6,763 bases of DNA from Bacteroidota bacterium (lineage in GTDB: Bacteria > Bacteroidota > Bacteroidia > SXHM01). A model generated the notes under the pieces. That model was not told the origin of the DNA. It was given only the letters and a program-made list of their open reading frames with translations, and ran no database searches. Both the position numbers and the translations under genes were made by a program. The stretch lies in contig SXHM01000289.1 of the NCBI GenBank assembly GCA_005773695.1, forward strand, positions 1-6,763, in the 5' to 3' direction. Within the stretch, counting starts at the first letter, position 1; every line of letters starts with the position of its first letter. Positions 1 to 5,105 of this stretch are shown piece after piece.

Positions 1-1
1 G

Positions 2-574
2 AAAGGAAAAGTAAAAATTAAGCCCTGGGTTAAGGTAGGGTGGGAACTTCCTTTATTACTTCACTCTTTCGGTGAAGGACAACCTGAAAAACCATTTCGC
101 TTAACACGTAAATACCCCTTCACAATTTTTGAAGGCTCAAATTTCCGTAAATTAATCGAAGCATGGGGAAACAGACAACTTACCGAATCGGAAAAAACAA
201 ATGGTTTTGACCCAAAGGTATTACTGAACAAAACATGCCAGCTTACCGTTGCTATTGAAAAAGGTACAGACGGAAACCAATATGCTGTTCCAAGCAGTAT
301 CGGTCCTCTGATGAAAGAAATGAAAGACAAGGCGAACAACATTGTTCAGCACGCTCAAACATGCCCGCCATTGATTTCCGGCATTGTTTATTTCGATCCT
401 GAAAACCCTGAAACATTTGCAGCATGGGAATTACTTACTGATGCTGAAAAAGCAGAAATTCGTAAAAGCCCCGAATACAAACTTAACGCAAGGGAAATAG
501 AGCCATCTGCGGCTCCTGCACAAACAGGTGTGCCAGTCGCTTCCTCTGACGATATTGACGATAAAGAATTTTAA
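2..574 (+). CDS. Conserved phage protein with SSB-like acidic tail (5' partial)
   Basis: The frame is open from the window edge to a TAA, giving 190 visible residues and no start, so the gene begins outside the window. The visible part opens with a basic stretch, then WELP near residue 14, an arginine- and aromatic-rich strand (RLTRKYPFTIFEGSNFRKL) around residues 36-54, and an AWG...FDPKVLLNKTC block. I recognise this arrangement from hypothetical proteins in phage replication/recombination regions, but I know of no established function. The last 25 or so residues are low-complexity (Ala/Pro), ending DDIDDKEF, which resembles the acidic tip of SSB proteins (DDDIPF in E. coli). A single-strand DNA-binding or recombination-accessory role is an inference from that tail and from the NinB-like and nuclease genes downstream. 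An internal ATG at 311 would cut the conserved block and is unlikely to be the start. A terminator follows directly. Confidence 0.8.
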   Translation, partial: KGKVKIKPWVKVGWELPLLLHSFGEGQPEKPFRLTRKYPFTIFEGSNFRKLIEAWGNRQLTESEKTNGFDPKVLLNKTCQLTVAIEKGTDGNQYAVPSSIGPLMKEMKDKANNIVQHAQTCPPLISGIVYFDPENPETFAAWELLTDAEKAEIRKSPEYKLNAREIEPSAAPAQTGVPVASSDDIDDKEF

Positions 575-581
575 ACTAAAA

Positions 582-611
582 GGGGGCAAGCGTAAAACCT
601 TGCCCCTTTTT
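582..611 (+). terminator. Rho-independent terminator between SSB-tail protein and NinB-like gene
   Basis: GGGGCAAG (583-590) pairs perfectly with CTTGCCCC (599-606) around an 8-nt loop, with a possible extra G-U pair at 582/607. Five T residues follow at 607-611. It lies 8 nt after the stop of the upstream gene and only 7 nt before the next same-strand ATG. It may therefore attenuate downstream transcription or depend on antitermination, rather than simply closing a unit. Confidence 0.88.
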
Positions 612-618
612 AATTCTC

Positions 619-1092
619 ATGCGTTATAAAGCACAGGTAAGAAATGGTGTTGCAATGCCTTACAAACCCAAAGCTTACCAAGAAGAACTAAAAGCCTATG
701 AAGGACTTGACATTGATATCGACATTAAACCGCACGACCCAGAAGCATCAAAGGATCAGTGGGGGTATTATTGGTCAATACTAAAGTGGGCTGTAACAAA
801 TACGGAGGCGTATGCCGGAAACACATCAAAAGTCCTTGACAAAGAATTTTGTAATATGTTTCTTGCATTCAACAAAATGATTATTTTAAATGGTGTAACA
901 GAAGAAAGGAGCTTTGTAGAAAGCAAAAGTTCATTAAAGAAAGCTGATGCTGCATTTTTCATTCAACGGGTGATACAAGAAGTAGAAACCTTTGCCGGAG
1001 TGCAAGTGCCACCGCCAAAACATGCCATTGAAGAAAAGTACAGGACAGTAGTTAAAACAACAGTAACAGAAATAGACGATAATTCATTTTGA
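619..1092 (+). CDS. NinB/Orf-like phage recombination protein with SSB-like acidic tail
   Basis: 157 aa. The pattern matches a phage recombination family related to lambda NinB (Orf). An N-terminal strand with a G (YKAQVRNG, residues 3-10) leads to a (Y)xxxLxxxEG-DIDIDIK segment, and then to ASKDQWGYYW around residues 43-52, where the family has RSxxQNxYYW. A helical C-terminal half has SSLKKADAAFFIQRVIQEV and ends near VQVPPP, the place where relatives have a PxP motif. NinB/Orf binds single-stranded DNA and helps load recombinase in the lambda Red pathway. Transfer of that role here is an inference. The arginine of the usual RS motif is not conserved (A-S). The last residues, EIDDNSF, resemble an SSB acidic tip. 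The ATG at 619 is chosen because the conserved strand begins right after it. No Shine-Dalgarno is visible, as is common in Bacteroidetes. Confidence 0.62.
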   Translation: MRYKAQVRNGVAMPYKPKAYQEELKAYEGLDIDIDIKPHDPEASKDQWGYYWSILKWAVTNTEAYAGNTSKVLDKEFCNMFLAFNKMIILNGVTEERSFVESKSSLKKADAAFFIQRVIQEVETFAGVQVPPPKHAIEEKYRTVVKTTVTEIDDNSF

Positions 1093-1418
1093 GAAAACAC
1101 AATAAGTGCGTGCTTCGCTCCAACAAGGATATTAAGGACTACATTCTAATGCGAATGGATGAACTTAATTTGACTGCTGATGATATTGTCAGGGAAGCAC
1201 GTACTTATCGTTTAAAGATTACCAATTCATCGTTCTCCCGCTGGATAAACGCAGAAAAATACCAAGAGGGCATATTAACTCAAAAGCAGATATTGTGGCT
1301 TTGTAAACGCTACGGTGTGTCTGTCCTGATAGTTATATCCCTTGACAAAGATTTTGATACTGTCAAAGCAGCCGGTGTAGCCGAAAAATTTATTCAAACC
1401 TTTAACACTAAATACTAA
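1089..1418 (+). CDS. Small helix-turn-helix (XRE-like) phage protein
   Basis: 109 aa, starting at a TTG that overlaps the previous stop (TTGA), which suggests translational coupling. An in-frame ATG at 1149 would delete the first helix (DIKDYILMRMDELN), so the TTG start is preferred. Residues 12-80 read as a compact all-helical domain. Helix 1 is followed by NLTADDIVREA, then SSFSRWINAEKYQ, where XRE domains place the recognition helix (the S-SFSRW pattern), and then LTQKQILWLCKRYGVSV. Relatives of this pattern are frequent in phage early regions next to recombination genes. It probably binds DNA, but no target operator can be assigned. Whether it is a repressor or a structural accessory of the recombination module is unknown. 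It shares a 1-nt stop/start overlap with the nuclease downstream. Confidence 0.66.
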   Translation: MRKHNKCVLRSNKDIKDYILMRMDELNLTADDIVREARTYRLKITNSSFSRWINAEKYQEGILTQKQILWLCKRYGVSVLIVISLDKDFDTVKAAGVAEKFIQTFNTKY

Positions 1419-1798
1419 TGAGTGAAAAGAGATTACAAGTAGCCGTGTGCGACTATTTGAAAATACAATACCCCCGTATCATATTCAGCTGTGATTTATC
1501 ATCAGGCATGAAATTATCAATAGGGCAAGCTGTTCAGGCGCAAAGAATGAGAAGTTCCCGTGGCTTGCCTGACATTATGATTTTTTATCCTAATCATGGT
1601 TACCACGGATTGTTTATCGAATTAAAAACAACAAGCCCATTTTTGAAAGATGGCATTACTTTAAAGTCAGATGTTCACCTTACAGAGCAAAAGGCGATAC
1701 TGGACCAATTGACAGCTTTAAATTACAGGGCTAAGTTCGGTGTTGGCTTCGATCACTGTAAAGAAATTATCGACCTTTACCTTTTGAAAGAATTGTAA
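1418..1798 (+). CDS. VRR-NUC family PD-(D/E)xK nuclease
   Basis: 126 aa, about the length of stand-alone phage VRR-NUC proteins. The ATG overlaps the preceding stop by one base (TAATG). Visible features are an N-terminal helix with Q7 and YL (RLQVAVCDYLKIQYP), then a GLPDIMIF strand carrying P51-D52, then LFIELKT carrying E68 and K70. Together these give the metal-binding D-ExK core of the family. A conserved Q (EQKAILDQL) and a C-terminal G..F..CKEIIDLYL helix follow. VRR-NUC domains occur in FAN1-type structure-specific nucleases and in many phages, where small versions have been proposed to act as Holliday-junction resolvases or flap nucleases. Placement behind a NinB-like protein and ahead of a glycosylase fits DNA recombination or repair. 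All catalytic residues appear intact. Confidence 0.86.
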   Translation: MSEKRLQVAVCDYLKIQYPRIIFSCDLSSGMKLSIGQAVQAQRMRSSRGLPDIMIFYPNHGYHGLFIELKTTSPFLKDGITLKSDVHLTEQKAILDQLTALNYRAKFGVGFDHCKEIIDLYLLKEL

Positions 1799-1801
1799 TT
1801 T

Positions 1802-2500
1802 ATGGAGACTAAAATACAGACATGGAAAGAATATCTTGCCGAGGAATGCAGTAAGGAATACTTTTTAAAATTGAAAAGCTTTATAGCTGAAGAAAGAAAG
1901 ACTAAATTGATACACCCTACTCCAGACAAATTGTTTGCTTGCTTTAAACAGACAGAGTTAAGCAACACGAGAGTTGTAATAATGGGAGCAGAACCATATC
2001 CATCAGCAAACTATAATGACGGCTTAGCATGGTCAACCACTAACTACAATAGACCGGCTTCCTTAAATAATATCTTCAATGAAGTTATTAGTGATTGGGC
2101 CCCAAACTTTGTAAACGCGTTCAATCTTGCGTTTAAAACAAACGGCTTAAGCTCTTGGGCTAAGCAAGGAGTATTACTCATGAACGGCTTATTAACTGTT
2201 GAAGATTTAAAGCCCGGAAGTCATCAGAATAAAGGATGGGAAACATTTACGTCTAATACCCTGTCAATGCTTTCTAAAGAGAAGGAGCACCTTGTCTTTA
2301 TTTTCTGGGGAAACAAAGCACAGCAATATAAAAGTTCAGTTGATGGAAAGAAGCATCTTATATTAGAGGCTGGACATCCTGACCCCAAAAGCAAAAACGC
2401 TTTTCGCGATTGCAAGCATTTTACCAAATGTAATAACTATCTTAACAAACACTTTTTAAACATCAAGCCGGGAATAAACTGGTTCACTTTTAATAACTAA
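1802..2500 (+). CDS. ung: Family-1 uracil-DNA glycosylase with altered catalytic motif
   Basis: 232 aa, close to E. coli Ung (229), and the same fold is readable throughout. Motif A is VVIMGAEPYPSANYNDGLAW at residues 58-77, where E. coli has GQDPYHGPGQAHGLAF. LLMNGLLTV (126-133) retains the uracil-binding Asn (N128), GWETFT follows at 145-150, and LVFIFWGNKAQ (164-174) precedes GHPDPKS (191-197) with the conserved His192. Ung removes uracil from DNA. The general-base Asp (E. coli D64) is Glu here, Q63 is Ala, H67 is Pro, the stacking F77 is Trp, and the DNA-wedge Leu191 aligns with Lys196. Tyr66, Asn and His are kept. Poxvirus D4 also has Pro after Tyr but keeps Asp. The protein is a full-length fold, so it may be active with altered properties or act as a DNA-binding pseudo-enzyme. 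It begins 3 nt after the nuclease stop. Confidence 0.9.
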   Translation: METKIQTWKEYLAEECSKEYFLKLKSFIAEERKTKLIHPTPDKLFACFKQTELSNTRVVIMGAEPYPSANYNDGLAWSTTNYNRPASLNNIFNEVISDWAPNFVNAFNLAFKTNGLSSWAKQGVLLMNGLLTVEDLKPGSHQNKGWETFTSNTLSMLSKEKEHLVFIFWGNKAQQYKSSVDGKKHLILEAGHPDPKSKNAFRDCKHFTKCNNYLNKHFLNIKPGINWFTFNN

Positions 2501-2515
2501 ACAAAAACAAAAATC

Positions 2516-2959
2516 ATGGAAAAATAACTCATTGACAAATCAAAAGACCATTTAAACAAAGAGACAGCTTTTTCAGTAAGACCGGATCAGGTTGAAAAAG
2601 AAATTCAACGCTGCCCAATTCAAGCAAGAAACAACAGGTTAATTCTTATGCCTTTCGTTCCTCCGAAACAAACAGATTCGGGAATATTGGTAGTTCAACC
2701 ATTTGTTCCTGAACTTAAAGTAGGTGATGCCAAACGTGATGACTTACGTATCACAGAACCATCGGCTGACAAAATACCGCTTGGGTGGGTAGTATCACGT
2801 GGGCCCGAAGTAGACCCTGAAATAAAAATAGGAGACCTTGTTTCCTATGCAGGATTTATCCATGTCATTCACCTTAACAGAAAAGAATACCTTTCTATCT
2901 GGGGAAACACAGATGTGATTGGAGTTATCGACAGAAGTAAGATTGAGTGTTATTGGTAA
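2516..2959 (+). CDS. GroES-like (Cpn10) phage co-chaperonin with in-frame UAA at codon 4
   Basis: From NNRLILMPF onward the frame reads as a Cpn10 protein. An NRLIL first strand is followed by TDSGILVV, corresponding to the mobile loop of GroES (GGIVL). Then come PLGWVVSRG (the GEVLAVG strand), IKIGDLVSYAG (VKVGDIVIF), and the closing strand TDVIGVI. GroES caps GroEL, and phages such as T4 carry their own (gp31) for capsid folding. The first internal ATG, at 2648, would remove the first strand, so the natural start must be upstream. The best candidate is the ATG at 2516 in an A-rich leader, but it reads M-E-K and then TAA (2525-2527), after which the frame stays open with an acidic/basic extension. 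If the UAA is real, translation needs a rare ATT at 2531, re-initiation at 2648, or read-through. Otherwise this is a recent nonsense allele. Confidence 0.72.
2525..2527 (+). other. In-frame TAA interrupting the GroES-like frame
   Basis: Codon 4 after the ATG at 2516 is TAA, in the same frame as the whole Cpn10 domain. A single substitution from CAA, GAA or AAA would explain it. A one-base indel nearby does not restore an open frame as simply. TAA is used as a normal stop by several neighbouring genes, so general recoding of UAA is unlikely. Confidence 0.85.
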
Positions 2960-2963
2960 ATTC

Positions 2964-2992
2964 TGTCACAAATATCCCATATAATTGTGACA
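2964..2992. repeat. Perfect 8-bp inverted repeat next to terminator
   Basis: TGTCACAA (2964-2971) and TTGTGACA (2985-2992) are perfect inverted copies around a 13-nt AT-rich spacer, and three more pairs are possible inside. It ends at the base before the terminator stem starts. It could be an operator-like dyad, a second hairpin of a convergent-terminator pair, or an RNA-stabilising element. No U-tract follows on either strand, so it is not itself an intrinsic terminator. Confidence 0.6.
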
Positions 2993-3024
2993 AGCCGGTG
3001 GCGAAAGCTGCCGGCTATTTTTTT
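2993..3024 (+). terminator. Rho-independent terminator of the plus-strand block
   Basis: AGCCGGTGGC (2993-3002) pairs with GCTGCCGGCT (3007-3016) over 10 positions with two G-U wobbles, closed by a GAAA (GNRA-type) tetraloop. A run of seven T follows at 3018-3024. It ends transcription of the GroES-like gene. The stop codon of the converging minus-strand gene (3015-3017) lies within the 3' arm, so the two units meet with essentially no spacer. Confidence 0.93.
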
Positions 3025-3647
3025 ATCCTAATTTTCTGCGAAAGGGAAATGCGAAAAGCATACTTATCCTGACCGGTTGCCAATGCGTAGGTGTTATATC
3101 CTATGCCAATCATAGTTCCTTTCTTCATAGCAAATGAGAGTTCAGGGCTAATACCATAAAGACCATTAGCCCCGGCTTCAATCGAAGCGCCAACATATAG
3201 CTTGTTCCTGTTCGGTGGATTGTTCACAATAGTAGTTTGCGAAACAGGGAATCTTAACTTATAGCTTAACTTCCTTCCTACGATACTGTTTTCTGTTAGT
3301 GTATCAATAGTAGTAATCTCAATGCTATCATCTGAAGATGTAGTCTTTTGCGTTCTTATTTCATAGTACCTGGAGAATATTTCCTGAAGCACTTGGCGCA
3401 GAAGTACAGTGTCTTGCGATTGCAGTATCTGAAGTTGCGCAGGAGGTATATTAATCTCGCCAGCGCGATAAACTACCGGTTTTTCAATCGTTGAATTATT
3501 GATGCTCTTTGGCAAGCTGTCGTAGCGTAGAACTACTTCTATTTTTTTTTCTTCCTGAACAGGTCCTTTGCGAAATATGAAATATCCAATAACACCAACA
3601 CAAAAAGCCAATAACACATAAAGAGGAATTCTTTCATAATTATTCAT
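3015..3647 (-). CDS. Membrane-anchored protein with beta-rich C-terminus (possible spanin-like)
   Basis: 210 aa, no family confidently recognised. Residues 7-25 (IPLYVLLAFCVGVIGYFIF) form one hydrophobic segment, a signal anchor or uncleaved signal. A charged region around 26-45 follows, then a mixed, partly helical section to about 125 that is rich in Ser/Thr/Gln. The last 65 residues alternate hydrophobic and polar positions with many Gly and Tyr (LYVGASIEAG, IGIGYNTYALATG, AFRISLSQKIRIK), like short outer-membrane beta strands. It is the last gene of the lysis-type block, so a disruption role linking inner and outer membrane is conceivable, but this is inference. The basic residues after the hydrophobic segment do not clearly favour export of the C-terminus. 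No lipobox is present: Cys16 has Phe before it. The alternative is a virion or host-envelope protein unrelated to lysis. Confidence 0.72.
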   Translation of the reverse strand: MNNYERIPLYVLLAFCVGVIGYFIFRKGPVQEEKKIEVVLRYDSLPKSINNSTIEKPVVYRAGEINIPPAQLQILQSQDTVLLRQVLQEIFSRYYEIRTQKTTSSDDSIEITTIDTLTENSIVGRKLSYKLRFPVSQTTIVNNPPNRNKLYVGASIEAGANGLYGISPELSFAMKKGTMIGIGYNTYALATGQDKYAFRISLSQKIRIKK

Positions 3648-3680
3648 TACTTACTTTTTAAAATTAATGCAGGCTTTCAA

Positions 3681-3800
3681 TCAACGACCTTGCCCTACGT
3701 ATTTTTTAAGCGTTTCGTGCTTATTCCGATGTTTCTTAGCAACGCCTTTCTTCTTTACTTTGATGACGCGCTTTCTTAAAACCTCTTTATTTTTTGCCAT
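3681..3800 (-). CDS. 39-aa highly basic small protein (GQGR ending)
   Basis: This short frame begins MAKNKEVLRKRVIKVKKKGV and ends KKYVGQGR. Around 16 of 39 residues are Lys or Arg, with almost no acidic residues. I have seen similar tiny basic proteins with RNKHE..KKY.GQGR-type endings in Bacteroidetes phage genomes, and none has a known function. The frame starts 3 nt after the stop of the 29-aa membrane peptide and lies in the same transcription unit as the putative endolysin, so it looks genuine. Nucleic-acid or anionic-surface binding is plausible from charge alone. A longer plus-strand frame over the same DNA has no coding character. Confidence 0.65.
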   Translation of the reverse strand: MAKNKEVLRKRVIKVKKKGVAKKHRNKHETLKKYVGQGR

Positions 3801-3803
3801 AAA

Positions 3804-3893
3804 TTATATAATTCCGCAGATTATCATTATTAAAACAGATATCACCATGACCAATATCTCAACAGTTTTTGCTTTAAAATACGGCTTGTCCAT
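3804..3893 (-). CDS. 29-aa single-span membrane peptide
   Basis: The frame begins MDKPYFKAKTVE and continues as one uninterrupted hydrophobic segment (ILVMVISVLIMIICGII) to the C-terminus. The short, positively charged N-terminus and a single helix suit a bitopic inner-membrane peptide with the N-terminus inside. Its ATG is 2 nt beyond the stop of the putative endolysin and its stop is 3 nt before the 39-aa basic gene, so it sits tightly in the operon. A holin/antiholin accessory or a toxin-like peptide would fit the position, but nothing in the sequence proves either. Confidence is limited by the very small size. Confidence 0.5.
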   Translation of the reverse strand: MDKPYFKAKTVEILVMVISVLIMIICGII

Positions 3894-3895
3894 TG

Positions 3896-4456
3896 CTACC
3901 ACTCTTTAAGTAGTGTGTAAGTGAAGAAACCTTTTGATGTGTCTTTGCACGCTTTGAGTAATAAAGCAAAATCAATAGGATTGGCTATTACTTGACAGCC
4001 GGCAGACCACCTTCCAACTAAAACACTTGTCCATTTATCATTCGCCCTGTGGATATCCACACGACAATCAGCGGGCGCTGTAATCAGATCCCCCGCCTCT
4101 TCATATATTTCGTCTTTGTCATTATCACGGTAACCAAGTAAAGTGCTACACTGGATAAGTGCTTCTTTCCCTTTGTGCAAACCGAGCTTGAAACAATTTA
4201 TGTATTGCTTATCCGCTGCAAGTATGAATGTTCCCTTTGGGTTCATCGGTGCCAAGAGATAATCTTTCCCTGGGTTTGTAGTGCACCACATAGCATCACC
4301 TAAAATGTTGTGGTCTTTCATAATGTAGAAACTATCGTCAAACTTATCCGGAATACTTGTGTGAGAGCGAACACCGACTAAATGGAAGTCGGGTATTGTT
4401 AATCCTAACAATGCCATACGAGCTTCAATTTCCTGAGCGTTGTACTTCTTAATCAT
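3896..4456 (-). CDS. Putative endolysin, YkuD/L,D-transpeptidase-like cysteine enzyme
   Basis: 186 aa. The N-terminal 80 residues hold VGVRSH, FDDSFYIM and GDAMWCTTNPGKDY, a pattern I associate with phage proteins of lysis regions. The C-terminal region has VDIHRAN (His136) followed by GRWSAGCQVI (Ser151, Gly153, Cys154), which matches the His...SxGC signature of L,D-transpeptidase (YkuD-like) folds. Such enzymes act on peptidoglycan through a catalytic cysteine. In phages this architecture is consistent with a peptidase cutting cell-wall peptides. There is no signal peptide, so it would rely on a holin for release. Its start overlaps the stop of the 76-aa membrane protein (ATGA), supporting coupled expression of a lysis cassette. 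Hydrolase rather than transpeptidase activity is inferred from context. Confidence 0.74.
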   Translation of the reverse strand: MIKKYNAQEIEARMALLGLTIPDFHLVGVRSHTSIPDKFDDSFYIMKDHNILGDAMWCTTNPGKDYLLAPMNPKGTFILAADKQYINCFKLGLHKGKEALIQCSTLLGYRDNDKDEIYEEAGDLITAPADCRVDIHRANDKWTSVLVGRWSAGCQVIANPIDFALLLKACKDTSKGFFTYTLLKEW

Positions 4457-4683
4457 TTGCCGTATATTTTTTTAAGATAATCTTCCAATAAAGTAAACAG
4501 TTTCTTTCCAACAAGCCCGGCAAAGCCGCCAACAACACCGAGCGCAAACACACCGGCCGTCTTGACTAAAGCATCTGCTGGGTGCAACTGCAGAACAATT
4601 ATTGAAACCATAAGATCACCGCTTACAAAAGCAATGATGTCGTCAGAGTGAAACGATAGGTAATCGCATAGACGTTGTAACAT
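4453..4683 (-). CDS. 76-aa small membrane protein, holin-accessory candidate
   Basis: There are two hydrophobic stretches. Residues 14-33 (DDIIAFVSGDLMVSIIVLQL) are weaker, and residues 42-61 (KTAGVFALGVVGGFAGLVGK) are glycine-rich and clearly membrane-spanning. They are followed by a basic amphipathic tail (LLEDYLKKIYGK). The gene lies between the 127-aa holin candidate (2 nt away) and the putative endolysin (4-nt ATGA overlap). Size, topology and position fit a second holin, an antiholin or a phage minor membrane protein. No family-specific motif is recognised, so the functional label rests on context. Confidence 0.7.
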   Translation of the reverse strand: MLQRLCDYLSFHSDDIIAFVSGDLMVSIIVLQLHPADALVKTAGVFALGVVGGFAGLVGKKLFTLLEDYLKKIYGK

Positions 4684-4685
4684 AG

Positions 4686-5069
4686 CTATTCTTCGTTAGT
4701 AGTTGATGGAAAAAACTTATCTTTTAATTCATGGAATTTTTTGTAGAAAAATACCATTACCCAATCAATGAAAAATCCGATTAGAAATGCAAAGCCGAGC
4801 GTGAGCGTTTGCCCCATCAGCTCATTGCCAAAACGAGCATACACAAAAAGAATAATCATGCCCGAGATAAATCGTTTTGCATTATCTTTCAGGAAGTACC
4901 ACAAATCCCACTTCAAAGGAGTTTGATTGGTTTTGTCTTTTGTTCCTTTGAGCGAATATAGTATTGCGTTTAGCGTACCGCCAACTATCGCTATTATCCA
5001 GGAGGCAATGAGGAAATTAAGATCAACATCCCCAAGTAATTGTTGTGTAATTAAGTTGTGGTCAATCAT
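4686..5069 (-). CDS. 127-aa three-segment membrane protein, putative holin
   Basis: Three hydrophobic segments are visible: residues 18-40 (LNFLIASWIIAIVGGTLNAI), about 67-83 (RFISGMIILFVYARFG) and about 90-110 (LTLGFAFLIGFFIDWVMVFF). A lysine-rich cytoplasm-like tail (YKKFHELKDKF) follows. A polar linker with several Lys separates segments one and two. Three spans, small size and a charged C-terminus are typical of class I holins, which form the membrane lesions that release endolysin. It sits two genes ahead of the putative endolysin in the same unit. No conserved holin signature was recognised, so the assignment depends on topology and neighbours. A near-palindrome (5070-5088) directly precedes its ATG. 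Confidence 0.7.
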   Translation of the reverse strand: MIDHNLITQQLLGDVDLNFLIASWIIAIVGGTLNAILYSLKGTKDKTNQTPLKWDLWYFLKDNAKRFISGMIILFVYARFGNELMGQTLTLGFAFLIGFFIDWVMVFFYKKFHELKDKFFPSTTNEE

Positions 5070-5088
5070 GGCGTAAAAGTTTTATGCC
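5070..5088. promoter_or_regulatory. 19-bp near-palindrome directly upstream of the holin candidate
   Basis: On the plus strand, GGCGTAAAA-G-TTTTATGCC is symmetric except for one position, which would be a G-U wobble in RNA. It abuts the start codon of the minus-strand holin candidate. The 36-bp gap it occupies (5070-5105) is the largest inside the right-hand unit. It could be a protein operator. The single-base centre makes a stable hairpin less likely. Confidence 0.4.
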
Positions 5089-5105
5089 GTAAATATAAAA
5101 AGGTT

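Noticed and set aside
61..342. Minus-strand frame of 93 codons near the left edge
   Set aside because: It is antisense to the conserved WELP-containing phage protein that runs in from the window edge.
768..962. Minus-strand frame inside the NinB-like gene
   Set aside because: Antisense shadow with no recognisable motif.
1777..1968. Minus-strand frame across the nuclease/UDG boundary
   Set aside because: Antisense to the well-supported start of the UDG gene.
2224..2427. Minus-strand frame inside the UDG gene
   Set aside because: Antisense to conserved UDG motifs.
2516..2527. General reassignment of UAA as a sense codon
   Set aside because: TAA ends several neighbouring genes (for example at 574, 1418, 1798, 2500 and 2959) in positions that fit their families' lengths, so genome-wide recoding does not fit.
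3667..3909. Plus-strand frame of 80 codons rich in Phe and Ile
   Set aside because: It lies opposite two well-spaced minus-strand small genes (3681-3800, 3804-3893). Its hydrophobicity is the mirror of their Lys and Ile codons.
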